Below are positions 35,506 through 43,831 of a DNA stretch of 62,004 bases, piece by piece (the first letter of the stretch is position 1; every line of letters begins with the position of its first letter). Origin of the DNA: Asanoa iriomotensis (GTDB lineage Bacteria; Actinomycetota; Actinomycetes; Mycobacteriales; Micromonosporaceae); the NCBI RefSeq assembly GCF_016862515.1, contig NZ_BONC01000046.1, forward strand, positions 1-62,004, in the 5' to 3' direction. The notes under the pieces were generated by a model. It made no database searches and had not been told where the DNA came from. It saw only the letters and a list, made by a program, of their open reading frames with translations. A program made the position numbers and the translations under genes.

Positions 35506-36692
35506 CGCGGCAGATCCTTCCACGGGACGCGGGTGTCGACCCGCGGCTCGGCGGGCAGGCCCAGCACCCGCTCGGCGATGATGTTCCGGAGCACCTCGGA
35601 GGTGCCGCCCTCGATCGAGTTGCCCTTGGCCCGCAGGTAGCGGTAGCCCGGGTCGCGGCCGGTGAAGTCGACCTCCTCGGGCCGGCCCATCGCCCACGAG
35701 TCCCGGCGCAGCCCCTCGTCGCCCAGCAGGTCCAACTCGGCCGCCGAGATCTGCTGGTTGAGCGTCGCGAACGAGAGCTTCACCGCCGAGCCGTCCGGCC
35801 CGGGCGCTCCCGCGGCCAACTGCTGCCGGACCCGCAGGCCGGTCAGCCGGGCCGCCTCGGCCCGCACCCAGAGCCGCATCACAGTGTCGTGGAGGCCGGG
35901 GGTGCGCCGCGCCGGGTTGTCGCGCCACGCCTTGGCGAGGACGCCGATCATGCCGCCCTCGCGGGGCAGCGCGCCACCGCCGATCGACACCCGCTCGTTC
36001 ATCAGCGTGGTCTGCGCGACCTTCCAGCCCTCGCCGACCTCACCGAGCCGATGCTCGTCGGGTATCCGTACACCGGTCAGGTAGACCTCGTTGAACTCGG
36101 CCTCGCCGGTGAGCTGGCGCAGCGGGCGCACTTCGACGCCGGGTGCGGTCATGTCAAGCACGAAATAGGTCAGACCGGCGTGCTTGGGCAGCGAAGGGTC
36201 GTGCCGGGCGAGCAGGATGGCCCAGCGCGCGACGTGCGCCATCGAGGTCCACACCTTCTGGCCGTCGAGCACCCAGTCGTCACCGTCGCGGCGGGCGCGG
36301 GTGCCCAGCCCGGCGAGGTCGGAGCCGGCGCCGGGCTCGCTGAACAGCTGGCACCACACCTCCTCGCCGGTCCACAACGGACGCAACCAGCGCGCCCGCT
36401 GCTCGGGGGTGCCGTGGGCGAGCACGGTCGGCGCCGCCATCCCGAGGCCGATCCCGATCCGCCCCGGCCGGTTGTCGGGCGCGCCGGCCGCGGCGAACGC
36501 CTCGTCGACGACCGGCTGCAGGGCCCGACCCGCGCCGAGGCCGCCGAGCCCCTCGGGGAAGTGCACCCAGGCCAGCCCGGCGTCGAACCGGGCGCGCAGG
36601 AACGCGAGCCGACCCGCCGAAGCCGGGTCGTGGGCGGCCAGGAACTCCGAGATCCGCGACCGCAGAGAAGCCTCGGTGATCAGCGACGCCAT
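35502..36692 (-). CDS. Acyl-CoA dehydrogenase (FadE-type, first gene of operon)
   Basis: A 396-residue acyl-CoA dehydrogenase. Landmarks are CQLFSEPGAGSDLAGLGTRA, WVLDGQKVWTSMAHVARWAI and the C-terminal KGNSIEGGTSEVLRNIIAERVLGLP. This pattern is that of the FadE subunits that pair with a second, shorter ACAD. It heads a four-gene operon with that partner, an SDR and a TetR, all joined by 4-base overlaps. The ATG at 36692 follows GAGGGGG. A CoA ester of a branched acid, ring or sterol side chain is a reasonable guess for the substrate, but unproven. Confidence 0.9.
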   Translation of the reverse strand: MASLITEASLRSRISEFLAAHDPASAGRLAFLRARFDAGLAWVHFPEGLGGLGAGRALQPVVDEAFAAAGAPDNRPGRIGIGLGMAAPTVLAHGTPEQRARWLRPLWTGEEVWCQLFSEPGAGSDLAGLGTRARRDGDDWVLDGQKVWTSMAHVARWAILLARHDPSLPKHAGLTYFVLDMTAPGVEVRPLRQLTGEAEFNEVYLTGVRIPDEHRLGEVGEGWKVAQTTLMNERVSIGGGALPREGGMIGVLAKAWRDNPARRTPGLHDTVMRLWVRAEAARLTGLRVRQQLAAGAPGPDGSAVKLSFATLNQQISAAELDLLGDEGLRRDSWAMGRPEEVDFTGRDPGYRYLRAKGNSIEGGTSEVLRNIIAERVLGLPAEPRVDTRVPWKDLPR

Positions 36693-36720
36693 CGCGCCCC
36701 CTCGTCCAGCGAACAAGAAT

Positions 36721-36741
36721 TTGCACTCACACTGCAATCTA
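36721..36741. promoter_or_regulatory. Operator candidate at the start of the ACAD-SDR-TetR operon
   Basis: TTGCACTCACACTGCAA (36721-36737) has perfect 5-base outer arms around a 7-base centre. On the minus strand TAGATT (36741-36736) overlaps its edge and could be the -10, placing the predicted transcript start inside the palindrome. The gene at the end of the operon encodes a TetR protein, the likely ligand. I found no good -35. Confidence 0.5.
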
Positions 36742-36867
36742 CGGGCCGAGCGGCGACAAAGCCATCCGCAGCCTGGGCCAGGGGTGTGTCGCGCGGTTTG
36801 GCGTTCGCGCCCGAGGGGAGGATGGTGGGGGACAAACGCATACCAAAGATCGCGAATGGACAGGCTA

Positions 36868-37290
36868 ATGCGACTGAGCATCCGCAACCAGCTCGACGGC
36901 ACCATCCTCTCGGTGTCCCGCGGCGAGGCCATGGCCTCGGTGAAGGCGCAGCTCGCCAGCGGGCAGGAGCTGACCGCGGCGATCACCCGGGAAAGCGCCG
37001 ACGACCTCCAGCTGATCGCCGGCCAGCAGGTCACCATGCTGGTCAAGTCGACCGACGTCGCGCTCGCCACGGGCGCGGTCGGCGACCTGAGCATCCGCAA
37101 CCAGCTCCCCGGCCGGATCACCTCGCTGACCGGCGGCGCCGCGATGACCACGCTCAAGGTGGCGGTCGACGGCGGCGGCGCGCTCACCGCGGTGGTCACC
37201 AACGACGCCGTCAACGACCTCGACCTCAGCGAGGGAGACGAGGTGCTCGCCCTGGTCAAGGCCACCGAGGTGAGCGTGGCGATCGACTAG
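36868..37290 (+). CDS. Molbindin-type protein with two tandem Mop (TOBE) domains
   Basis: A 140-residue protein made of two similar halves of about 70 residues. The first starts LSIRNQLDGTILSVSRGEAM, the second LSIRNQLPGRITSLTGGAAM, and both end in a GQQVTMLVKSTDVALA- or GDEVLALVKATEVSVA-like strand. This is the molybdate-binding Mop fold used for storage or homeostasis of molybdate. No molybdate transporter or cofactor gene is adjacent. I favour the ATG at 36868 over the one 4 codons upstream (36856). The sulfite-oxidase-like enzyme at 17.9 kb is a molybdenum user elsewhere in the window. Confidence 0.88.
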   Translation: MRLSIRNQLDGTILSVSRGEAMASVKAQLASGQELTAAITRESADDLQLIAGQQVTMLVKSTDVALATGAVGDLSIRNQLPGRITSLTGGAAMTTLKVAVDGGGALTAVVTNDAVNDLDLSEGDEVLALVKATEVSVAID

Positions 37291-37304
37291 CTATCGTCGG
37301 GGGC

Positions 37305-37937
37305 ATGCATAGCGGCGCCTACCTCGAGGCGGCGGCCATCGCCGTCGACCTGCTCGCCGACCCCGCGGTGGACGAGCGCTGGGCCGGCCCGAGCGCTCTG
37401 GCCGACTTCAGCGTCGGTGGGCTCGCCGGCCACCTCGCCCGCCAGATCCACCTCGTCGCCGCGCTGGTCGACGCCGACGTCGCCGACCAGGAGCCGCGCG
37501 ACCTGCTCGCGCACTACGGCGCCGCGGCCTGGCTCGGCGAGGACGCCGACGCGCCCGCCAACGTGGCGATCCGCGCCCAGAGCGACGAGTTCGCCGCGGG
37601 CGGGCATGCGGCCGTCCTGGCGCAGGCCCGCGCCGAGCTCGCCACCCTCGAAACCCGACTGCCCGAAGCAAACAAAGACCGGCCGACCCTGCTCCCCTGG
37701 ACCGGCTGGGCGCTGAGATTCGACGACCTGCTGCTCACCCGCATGATGGAGATCGCCGTGCACAGCGACGACCTCGCCGTCAGCGTCGGGGTGCCGACCC
37801 CGGCCTTCCCGGCGCGGGTCATCACGCCGGTGCTGGGCCTGCTGACCGAGCTGTCGGTCGCCCGCTACGGCCAGACCGCCGTGCTGCGCGCGCTCAGCCG
37901 CCGCGAGCGCGCGCCGGAGACCATCTCGGCGCTGTAA
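37305..37937 (+). CDS. Maleylpyruvate-isomerase N-terminal domain protein (DinB-like)
   Basis: A 210-residue protein of the mycothiol-dependent maleylpyruvate isomerase / DinB-like helical bundle type. Family features are the early SVGGLAGHLARQIHLV, WTGWALRFDDLLLTRMMEIAVHSDDLAVSVG and a Pro-rich loop near the end. Metal ligands are probably His residues such as those in AGHLARQIH and EIAVHSDD. Such proteins often transfer or remove a thiol cofactor such as mycothiol; the substrate is unknown. Start ATG 37305 lies 14 bases after the Mop gene, so co-transcription is likely. Confidence 0.8.
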   Translation: MHSGAYLEAAAIAVDLLADPAVDERWAGPSALADFSVGGLAGHLARQIHLVAALVDADVADQEPRDLLAHYGAAAWLGEDADAPANVAIRAQSDEFAAGGHAAVLAQARAELATLETRLPEANKDRPTLLPWTGWALRFDDLLLTRMMEIAVHSDDLAVSVGVPTPAFPARVITPVLGLLTELSVARYGQTAVLRALSRRERAPETISAL

Positions 37938-37958
37938 GTTACGGCTCGTTCGGGTGCG

Positions 37959-39137
37959 ATGACCGACCGGACGGCCGTCGCCCGCCGGGAGTACCAACAG
38001 CCCACACCGGACGCCGGACGCCGCTACCGTCGGCCGGTGACCGTGAGTGAGGACGGCTGGGTCGGGCCGCCACGCCATCGCACCGTGACCGCGACCGCGA
38101 CAGTGCCGCTGCCGGCACCCGCCGAAACCGGCAACGGCCGCGACCGCTGGTTCGATCTCCTGCGCGCCGCCGCCCTCGTCCGCGTGGTGCTCTACCACCT
38201 GTTCCCGGTGGCCTGGCTGGGCTTGGGCTACCCCGCCATGGGCGTGATGTTCGCGCTCGGCGGCTCGCTGATGGCCCGCTCCGTCGACCGCTCGGCCGCC
38301 CGCGCGGTCCGCAGCCGGCTGCGCCGGCTCCTGCCGGCCCTGTGGGTGCTCGGCGCGGTGATCGTACCCGCGATGCTCGTCGTCGGTTGGGACGACCACC
38401 CGACCTGGCCGACGCTGCTGTTGTGGCTGCTGCCGGTCGCCGACCCACCGTCGACCGAATGGGCCGCGCCCGTCAGCGGCATCCTTTGGTACCTGGTCAC
38501 CTACCTCTGGCTGGTGGTCCTCTCCCCCGCCCTGCTCGCCCTCTATCGCAAAGCCCGCATTTTCACCGCGCTCGCCCCGCTGGTCCTGCTGCCGCTCTAC
38601 GAGCTCGCCCCCTGGCCGTTCGGTGACCGCGCCGCCTCGGTGGTCGAGAACGTGCTGACCTTCGCCGCCTGCTGGGTGCTCGGCTTCGCGCACCGCGACG
38701 GCGACCTACGCCGGTTGAGGTTCCCGCTGGTCCTGGTGGTTTCCGCGATCACCACGAGCGCCGCGATCGGCTGGGCGGTCACCAGCGGCACCGACCTGGA
38801 AGACAGCCCGGTGGCGTACGCGGTCTACTCGATCGGTTTCGTGCTCGTCCTGCTGCGCCTGGCGCCGAGAATGGACTGGCTCGCCCGCCATCGCCGCACC
38901 GACAAGACGGTGACCCTGCTCAACTCGCGCGCCGTGACCATCTACCTGTGGAACAACGCCGCGATCACCGCTGCGTTCCCGGTCGGCGACCTGCTGCAGG
39001 TGTGGGTGGTCGGCGACACCGTGGCCGAGGTCGGGTACGCCGCGATCGCCCTGTGGCTGCTCGCGCTGATCGTCATCCACGTCGGCTGGGTGGAGGACCT
39101 GGCGGCCCGTCGCCGCCCGCGCCTGTTGCCCATCTAA
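37959..39137 (+). CDS. Acyltransferase-3-like membrane protein
   Basis: A 392-residue integral membrane protein with about ten segments and a cytoplasmic N-terminal tail of about 60 residues. The catalytic-region pattern RWFDLLRAAALVRVVLYHLF matches the acyltransferase family 3 (the conserved Arg near the start of the first segment and a His in the YHL position). Such enzymes add acetyl or other acyl groups to surface glycans or lipids. The long polar N-terminal stretch might be partly untranslated; an internal GTG near 38038 is a possible alternative. The target glycan is unknown. It is convergent with paaK, whose stop overlaps by 4 bases. Confidence 0.8.
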   Translation: MTDRTAVARREYQQPTPDAGRRYRRPVTVSEDGWVGPPRHRTVTATATVPLPAPAETGNGRDRWFDLLRAAALVRVVLYHLFPVAWLGLGYPAMGVMFALGGSLMARSVDRSAARAVRSRLRRLLPALWVLGAVIVPAMLVVGWDDHPTWPTLLLWLLPVADPPSTEWAAPVSGILWYLVTYLWLVVLSPALLALYRKARIFTALAPLVLLPLYELAPWPFGDRAASVVENVLTFAACWVLGFAHRDGDLRRLRFPLVLVVSAITTSAAIGWAVTSGTDLEDSPVAYAVYSIGFVLVLLRLAPRMDWLARHRRTDKTVTLLNSRAVTIYLWNNAAITAAFPVGDLLQVWVVGDTVAEVGYAAIALWLLALIVIHVGWVEDLAARRRPRLLPI

Positions 39138-40408
39138 CGGTTGTCGACGATCCGCCGCATCTTGCCCATCGAGCGCTCGACCTGGTCCGGCTCCAGCACC
39201 TCCACCGCGATCGTCACGCCGATCCGCGACTTGACCGCCGATGCCAGCGCGCCGGCGGCCGCCGCGGCCCGGTCGGGCGCCGCGTCCGGCCGCCGCTCGA
39301 CCCGCACGGCCAGCTCGTCAAGGCGCCCCGAACGGGTCAGCACGCACTGGAAATGCGGCGACAGCTCGGGCGTACCCAGGATGAGCTCCTCGATCTGGGT
39401 CGGGAAGAGGTTGACCCCACGCACGATCATCATGTCGTCGGTGCGGCCGGTGATCTTGGCCATCCGGCGCATCGGGCGCGCGGTGCCGGGCAGCAGCCGG
39501 GTCAGGTCGCGGGTGCGGTAGCGCACCACCGGCATCGCCTGCTTGGTCAGCGACGTGAACACGAGCTCACCGAACGAGCCGTCCGGCAGCACCGCACCGG
39601 TCAGCGGGTCGATGATCTCCGGGTAGAAGTGGTCCTCCCAGATGTGCGGGCCGTCCTTGGTCTCCACGCACTCGTTGGCCACGCCCGGCCCCATCACCTC
39701 CGACAGGCCGTAGATGTCGACCGCGTCGATGCCGAGCCGCTCCTCGATCTCGCGGCGCATGTCCTCGGTCCACGGCTCCGCGCCGAGGATGCCGACCCGC
39801 AGCGAGGTCGAGCGCGGGTCGACGCCCTGCCGCTCCATCTCGTCGACGATCGCGAGCAGGTAGCTGGGCGTCACCATGATGATCGACGCCTCGAAGTCCT
39901 GGATGAGCTGCACCTGGCGCGGCGTCATGCCGCCCGACACCGGCACCACCGTGCAGCCGAGCTCCTCGGCGCCGTAGTGGGCACCGAGCCCGCCGGTGAA
40001 CAGGCCGTAGCCGTAGGCGATGTGCACGACGTCGCCCGGGCGCCCGCCGGCGGCCCGGATCGACCGGGCCATCAGCGTGGCCCAGGTGGCGACATCTTCC
40101 TTCGTGTAGCCGACCACCGTCGGCCGCCCGGTCGTGCCCGACGACGCGTGCACCCGCACGACCTGCTCGCGTGGCACGGCGAACATCCCGAACGGGTAGT
40201 TGGCCCGCAGGTCGTCCTTGCTGGTCGTCGGGAACGCCGCGAGGTCGTCGAGGGACTTCAGATCGTCCGGGTGTACGCCGGCCGCGTCGAAAGAAGACCG
40301 GTAGTGCGGGACGTTGTCGTACGCGTGCCGCAGCGACCAGCGGAGTCGTTCCAGCTGGAGGGAGCGCAGCTCGTCGACCGACGCCCGCTCGATGGGTTCA
40401 AGCGGCAT
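39134..40408 (-). CDS. paaK: Phenylacetate-CoA ligase family protein
   Basis: A 424-residue adenylating CoA ligase. The AMP site is RVHASSGTTGRPTVVGYT, followed by GIGAHYGAEE-like GGLGAHYGAEELG, IYGLSEVMGPGVANEC and KITGRTDDMMIVRGVNLFP, and the end carries the MGKMRRIVDNR motif with the catalytic Lys. Motifs and length match PaaK, which activates phenylacetate or related aryl acids with ATP and CoA. None of the ring-epoxidase genes of the phenylacetate pathway are nearby, so it may act on another aryl acid. The ATG at 40408 is the family start; upstream signals are weak. Confidence 0.88.
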   Translation of the reverse strand: MPLEPIERASVDELRSLQLERLRWSLRHAYDNVPHYRSSFDAAGVHPDDLKSLDDLAAFPTTSKDDLRANYPFGMFAVPREQVVRVHASSGTTGRPTVVGYTKEDVATWATLMARSIRAAGGRPGDVVHIAYGYGLFTGGLGAHYGAEELGCTVVPVSGGMTPRQVQLIQDFEASIIMVTPSYLLAIVDEMERQGVDPRSTSLRVGILGAEPWTEDMRREIEERLGIDAVDIYGLSEVMGPGVANECVETKDGPHIWEDHFYPEIIDPLTGAVLPDGSFGELVFTSLTKQAMPVVRYRTRDLTRLLPGTARPMRRMAKITGRTDDMMIVRGVNLFPTQIEELILGTPELSPHFQCVLTRSGRLDELAVRVERRPDAAPDRAAAAAGALASAVKSRIGVTIAVEVLEPDQVERSMGKMRRIVDNR

Positions 40409-40416
40409 GCCGCCCA

Positions 40417-40707
40417 CTATGCCGGCCGGGTCGCCTTGCCGTCGAGCCAGAGCAGGTCCGACGCGTCGCCGTGCGATCCCGCCCGCCCGACGTGCTTCGA
40501 CGAGATCTGCGGGCCCTTCTTGATGACGTGCACCAGCGCCATGGCGTGGCCCCGGCCGAGGCCGTACTCGTCGCGCAGCCACTCGACGATGACGGTCGCC
40601 TTGACCGACGGCGCGTCGTAGCCTTTGGCGCGCGCCTCGTCGACGAGCTGGCGCGGGGTCCTGCCGGTCTTGTCCTCGGCGGCGTCGAGGTAGGCCTGGA
40701 ACGACAT
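40417..40707 (-). CDS. DUF4287 domain protein
   Basis: A 96-residue protein of the DUF4287 family: MSFQAYLDAAEDKTGRTPRQLVDEARAKG, then VIVEWLRDEYGLGRGHAMALVHVI. The fold is small and helical and resembles the DUF4287 region often linked to DUF5655, which has a DNA-binding-like shape; no activity is known. It ends 8 bases before the paaK start on the same strand, so it might be co-transcribed with it. The ATG at 40707 has a purine-rich stretch (GGAGAC) upstream. Confidence 0.78.
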   Translation of the reverse strand: MSFQAYLDAAEDKTGRTPRQLVDEARAKGYDAPSVKATVIVEWLRDEYGLGRGHAMALVHVIKKGPQISSKHVGRAGSHGDASDLLWLDGKATRPA

Positions 40708-40901
40708 GTCCGTCTCCTTGCGGTTCGCGCCGCCCGGCGGGCGGCCTTCACCAGTGCTGCGAACGAGCCGCGCCGGTTTCGACAACGTGACGGGATTTTT
40801 CTCCTCGACACCCGGTGCCCCGATCGTCCACGATAGACTGCGCCCGGTTCGGTGGTATTTCCAGCTATTCGCGGGGATAAATGGGCTCGGCCATTCGGAT
40901 C

Positions 40902-40929
40902 TTGACCCTTGGAAATGCCAGGTCATAGG
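40902..40929 (+). promoter_or_regulatory. Possible promoter for the M14 peptidase gene
   Basis: TTGACC (40902-40907) and CATAGG (40924-40929) are 16 bases apart. If used, the transcript would start near 40936, which would make the TTG at 40978 the start codon and rule out the upstream ATG at 40909. The -10 match is moderate. Confidence 0.4.
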
Positions 40930-40977
40930 CTCCTTTCGCCTTTCACTCCACCTTTCCGGGAAGGGAAGCGGGTTCAA

Positions 40978-43770
40978 TTGCGACTACCGAACCGCGCAAG
41001 ACGGCTTGTGGGTGCAGCGACAGCGCTGTTGCTCGCCGGCACGTTGCCGCTGCTCAACGGTGCCCCAGCGGGCGCGAACCCCCCTCGGCCTGCCTGTGAC
41101 CCCAACCCACAGGCCCGACTGACCGACGTGCCGAGTCCGGAGTCGTTCCTCGGCTTCCCGCTCGGCCTCGGCCAGCAGCGGGTCGTCACCAACGACGAGA
41201 TCCGGCGGTACGTGGCCGCGGTCGACGCCGCCTCCGACCGCGTGACCACCGGCGTCATGGCCACGAGCGTCACCGGCCAGCCGCTGCCGTACGCGATCGT
41301 CTCCGACCCCTCCCACGTGACCACCGACGGCCTGGCCAGGATCGCGGAGAACATCCGCGACCTGCGCGACCCGCGCACCATGGCGGCCTCCAAGGCGGCC
41401 CGGATCGCGCACGACGACCCGGCCATCGTCTACATCGCCGGCAACGTGCACGGCGGCGAGACCAGCGGCGCGGACGCGGCGCTCAAGTCGCTCTACGAGC
41501 TCGCCGCGGGCCTGTCCTGCGACGTGCGCGACCGCAACGACAACCTGCTCACCGTCATCATCCCGACGCAGAACCCGGACGGCCGCGCCGCCAGCCGCCG
41601 GCAGAACGAGTACGGCTTCGACCTCAACCGCGACTGGTTCGCCCGGTCGCAGCCGGAGACCGACGGCAAGATCGAGCTGCTGCGCAAGTACCCGCCGCAG
41701 GTCTTCGTCGACGCGCACGAGATGGGCAGCCGGCGGTACTTCTTCCCGCCGAACGCCGACCCGATCCACCACGAGATCGCCAGCGAGCCGGTGGACTGGA
41801 TCAACCGGATCGGTGAGGCCAACAAGGCCGCCTTCGGTTACAACGGCGCCTGCACCGACACCGTCACGACCGAGTGCTACTTCAACTACGACGTCTACGA
41901 CCTGTTCTACATGGGTTACGGCGACACCGTGCCGGCCGCCGGCTTCGGCGCCGCAGGCATGACGTACGAGAAGGGCAGCGCGTCGGCCGTCCAGGACCGG
42001 GTGCAGCAGCAGTTCAACACCCAGTGGGCGACGATCGGCTGGGCGACGGCCAACAAGAAGGAGGTGCTCAACGGCTGGTTCCAGATCTGGAAGGACGCGC
42101 TGGCCGAGGGCAAGGCCGGCACGCTTTCGCCGAACGAGGTCGTGCAGCCCGACAACACGGTGCAGTTCCCGGTGCCGGACATCAACATCAAGTCGTACTT
42201 CCTGCTCCCCGACCGCCAGCTCGCCGACGTGCGCCGGCTGGTCGAGCGGCTGCGGGCGATGGACGTCGAGGTGTACGAGGTCAAGGAACCGATCACCGTG
42301 CCGTCGGCGAACGTGTTCGGCGGGCGGAAGGCGACCAACCTGACCGTGCCCAAGGGCGCCTACTGGATCCCGATGGCACAGCCGCAGAAGCACTGGATCC
42401 AGGCGACGCTGGGCGAGGACCCGTACGTCCCCTTCCCGTACTTCTACGACGTCTCCTCCTGGAGCAACCCGCTGCTGATGGGCATCGACACCATCTACAC
42501 CGGTGACGACCTCAAGCCGACGGTCCAGCGGGTGGCCCGCCCGACCGGCGGCAAGGGCGCCCACGCCCCCGCGGGCGGCTCGTACCAGTACAAGCTCGAC
42601 TCGGCCGGCGCCGCGGAGTTCACCTTCGCGCTGCTCGGCGCGGGCGTGGCGGTCAAGCGCGACGCCGCCGACGTGGCCAGCTTCCCCGAGGCCGGCCTGA
42701 CCACCGCGCTCAACGACCGGGCCGTCGGCCTCGGCGTCTCGCTGTCGGCCAACCGCAAGGCCCCGGTCGGCGCGGCTGTCGCCCTGCCCGACCTCGGCCT
42801 GTTCCGCGGCACGGGCATCTCCACCACGTCCGGCTCGTACGGCGAGGCGCGTTACGTGCTCGGCAAGCGCTGGGGCCTCGACCTCAAGCCGGTCACCACG
42901 GCCGACATCAACGACAACACCGCCGCGTTCACCGGGCGCACGGTGCTGCTCGTGCCGGACGGCAGCAGCGCGACCGGCGGCCTGACCGCCGCCGGCCAGC
43001 AGAACCTGCGTAACTGGGTGGCCGCCGGCAACACCTACATCGGGTTGCGCAACGAGGGCACCCGGGTCGCCCGGTCGGCCGGGCTCACGTCGACCACCGA
43101 GAAGGCACAGACGCCGGACTACACGGTGATCGGCTCGCACTTCCGGGTCGACGTCGACCCGAGCAGCCCGGTCGGCGCCGGTCGCCCGGCCGAGGACTTC
43201 GAGTTCAACAACGACGACCCGATCCTCACCGCCAGCACCACGGGCACCAACGTCGTCACCTACCCGTCCGACGACACCTTCTGGCACAACGGCTTCACCG
43301 TGTCGGAGGACCTGCTCAAGGGCACGGCGGCGGTCGTCGACGAGCCGACCGGCTCCGGCCGGGCGGTGCTGTTCGCGTTCAACCCGCTGTTCCGGGCCTA
43401 CAACGAGAGCGGCATCCAGATGCTGGCCAACGCCGTGCTCTACCCGTCGGGTGCGCCGGCTCTGGCCCGCCGGGCCGCGCCGACGACGGTGGACCCGGCC
43501 CGGGCCGCCGCGGCGGCCGCGCCGGCACCGGAGAACCTGGGCGGCGAATGGCGACCCATCGCCATCACCGTCGCCGGCGCCGACCTGGGCCGGGCCCAGG
43601 CGGTGGTCGACCGCTACACCGGAACCGCACGGGTCAGCCAGGCCGGCGGGACGGCCCGGTTGACGATCCCCAACCCCGACGGCCTGACGGCCGACGAGCA
43701 CCCGTACCTCCGCGACCTGGTCAGTGACCTGCGCGCGGCGGGCATTCCGCTCAAGTCGGTCGTGGGTTAG
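40978..43770 (+). CDS. Secreted M14-family zinc metallopeptidase, large form
   Basis: A 930-residue exported protein. Starting at TTG 40978 it has a signal peptide (basic start, LVGAATALLLAGTLPLL, AGA cleavage area). The catalytic domain shows the M14 zinc site HGGETSG after NV, a third ligand in VDAHEMGS and a probable catalytic Glu in GMTYEKGSA. C-terminal to this are long regions of beta-rich sequence, including VGLGVSLSANRKAPVG and DDPILTASTTGTNVV. The family is common in actinobacteria as large secreted peptidases; substrates are unknown. A purine-rich GGAAGGGAAG lies in front of the TTG. It is flanked by a strong hairpin downstream. Confidence 0.88.
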   Translation: MRLPNRARRLVGAATALLLAGTLPLLNGAPAGANPPRPACDPNPQARLTDVPSPESFLGFPLGLGQQRVVTNDEIRRYVAAVDAASDRVTTGVMATSVTGQPLPYAIVSDPSHVTTDGLARIAENIRDLRDPRTMAASKAARIAHDDPAIVYIAGNVHGGETSGADAALKSLYELAAGLSCDVRDRNDNLLTVIIPTQNPDGRAASRRQNEYGFDLNRDWFARSQPETDGKIELLRKYPPQVFVDAHEMGSRRYFFPPNADPIHHEIASEPVDWINRIGEANKAAFGYNGACTDTVTTECYFNYDVYDLFYMGYGDTVPAAGFGAAGMTYEKGSASAVQDRVQQQFNTQWATIGWATANKKEVLNGWFQIWKDALAEGKAGTLSPNEVVQPDNTVQFPVPDINIKSYFLLPDRQLADVRRLVERLRAMDVEVYEVKEPITVPSANVFGGRKATNLTVPKGAYWIPMAQPQKHWIQATLGEDPYVPFPYFYDVSSWSNPLLMGIDTIYTGDDLKPTVQRVARPTGGKGAHAPAGGSYQYKLDSAGAAEFTFALLGAGVAVKRDAADVASFPEAGLTTALNDRAVGLGVSLSANRKAPVGAAVALPDLGLFRGTGISTTSGSYGEARYVLGKRWGLDLKPVTTADINDNTAAFTGRTVLLVPDGSSATGGLTAAGQQNLRNWVAAGNTYIGLRNEGTRVARSAGLTSTTEKAQTPDYTVIGSHFRVDVDPSSPVGAGRPAEDFEFNNDDPILTASTTGTNVVTYPSDDTFWHNGFTVSEDLLKGTAAVVDEPTGSGRAVLFAFNPLFRAYNESGIQMLANAVLYPSGAPALARRAAPTTVDPARAAAAAAPAPENLGGEWRPIAITVAGADLGRAQAVVDRYTGTARVSQAGGTARLTIPNPDGLTADEHPYLRDLVSDLRAAGIPLKSVVG

Positions 43771-43786
43771 TTACTGCCCGGTATCC

Positions 43787-43821
43787 GCCCGGTGGTTCCG
43801 GCTTTGCCGGAACCACCGGGC
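43787..43821 (+). terminator. Strong hairpin after the M14 peptidase gene
   Basis: GCCCGGTGGTTCCGGC (43787-43802) and GCCGGAACCACCGGGC (43806-43821) are perfect 16-base arms with a 3-base loop (TTT). It starts 17 bases after the peptidase stop and ends 11 bases before the FIST gene ATG. There is no T-run, which is common in high-GC actinobacterial terminators. Confidence 0.8.
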
Positions 43822-43831
43822 ATCTCCCGTT

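Noticed and set aside
40984-43701. 905-residue open frame on the minus strand
   Set aside because: It lies antisense to the M14 peptidase gene, has no family pattern, and is composed of Gly/Arg/Val-rich sequence expected from the opposite strand of high-GC coding DNA.
43774-43831. Upstream start of the FIST gene at 43724
   Set aside because: It would read through the end of the peptidase gene and the hairpin; the ATG at 43832 lies after both.
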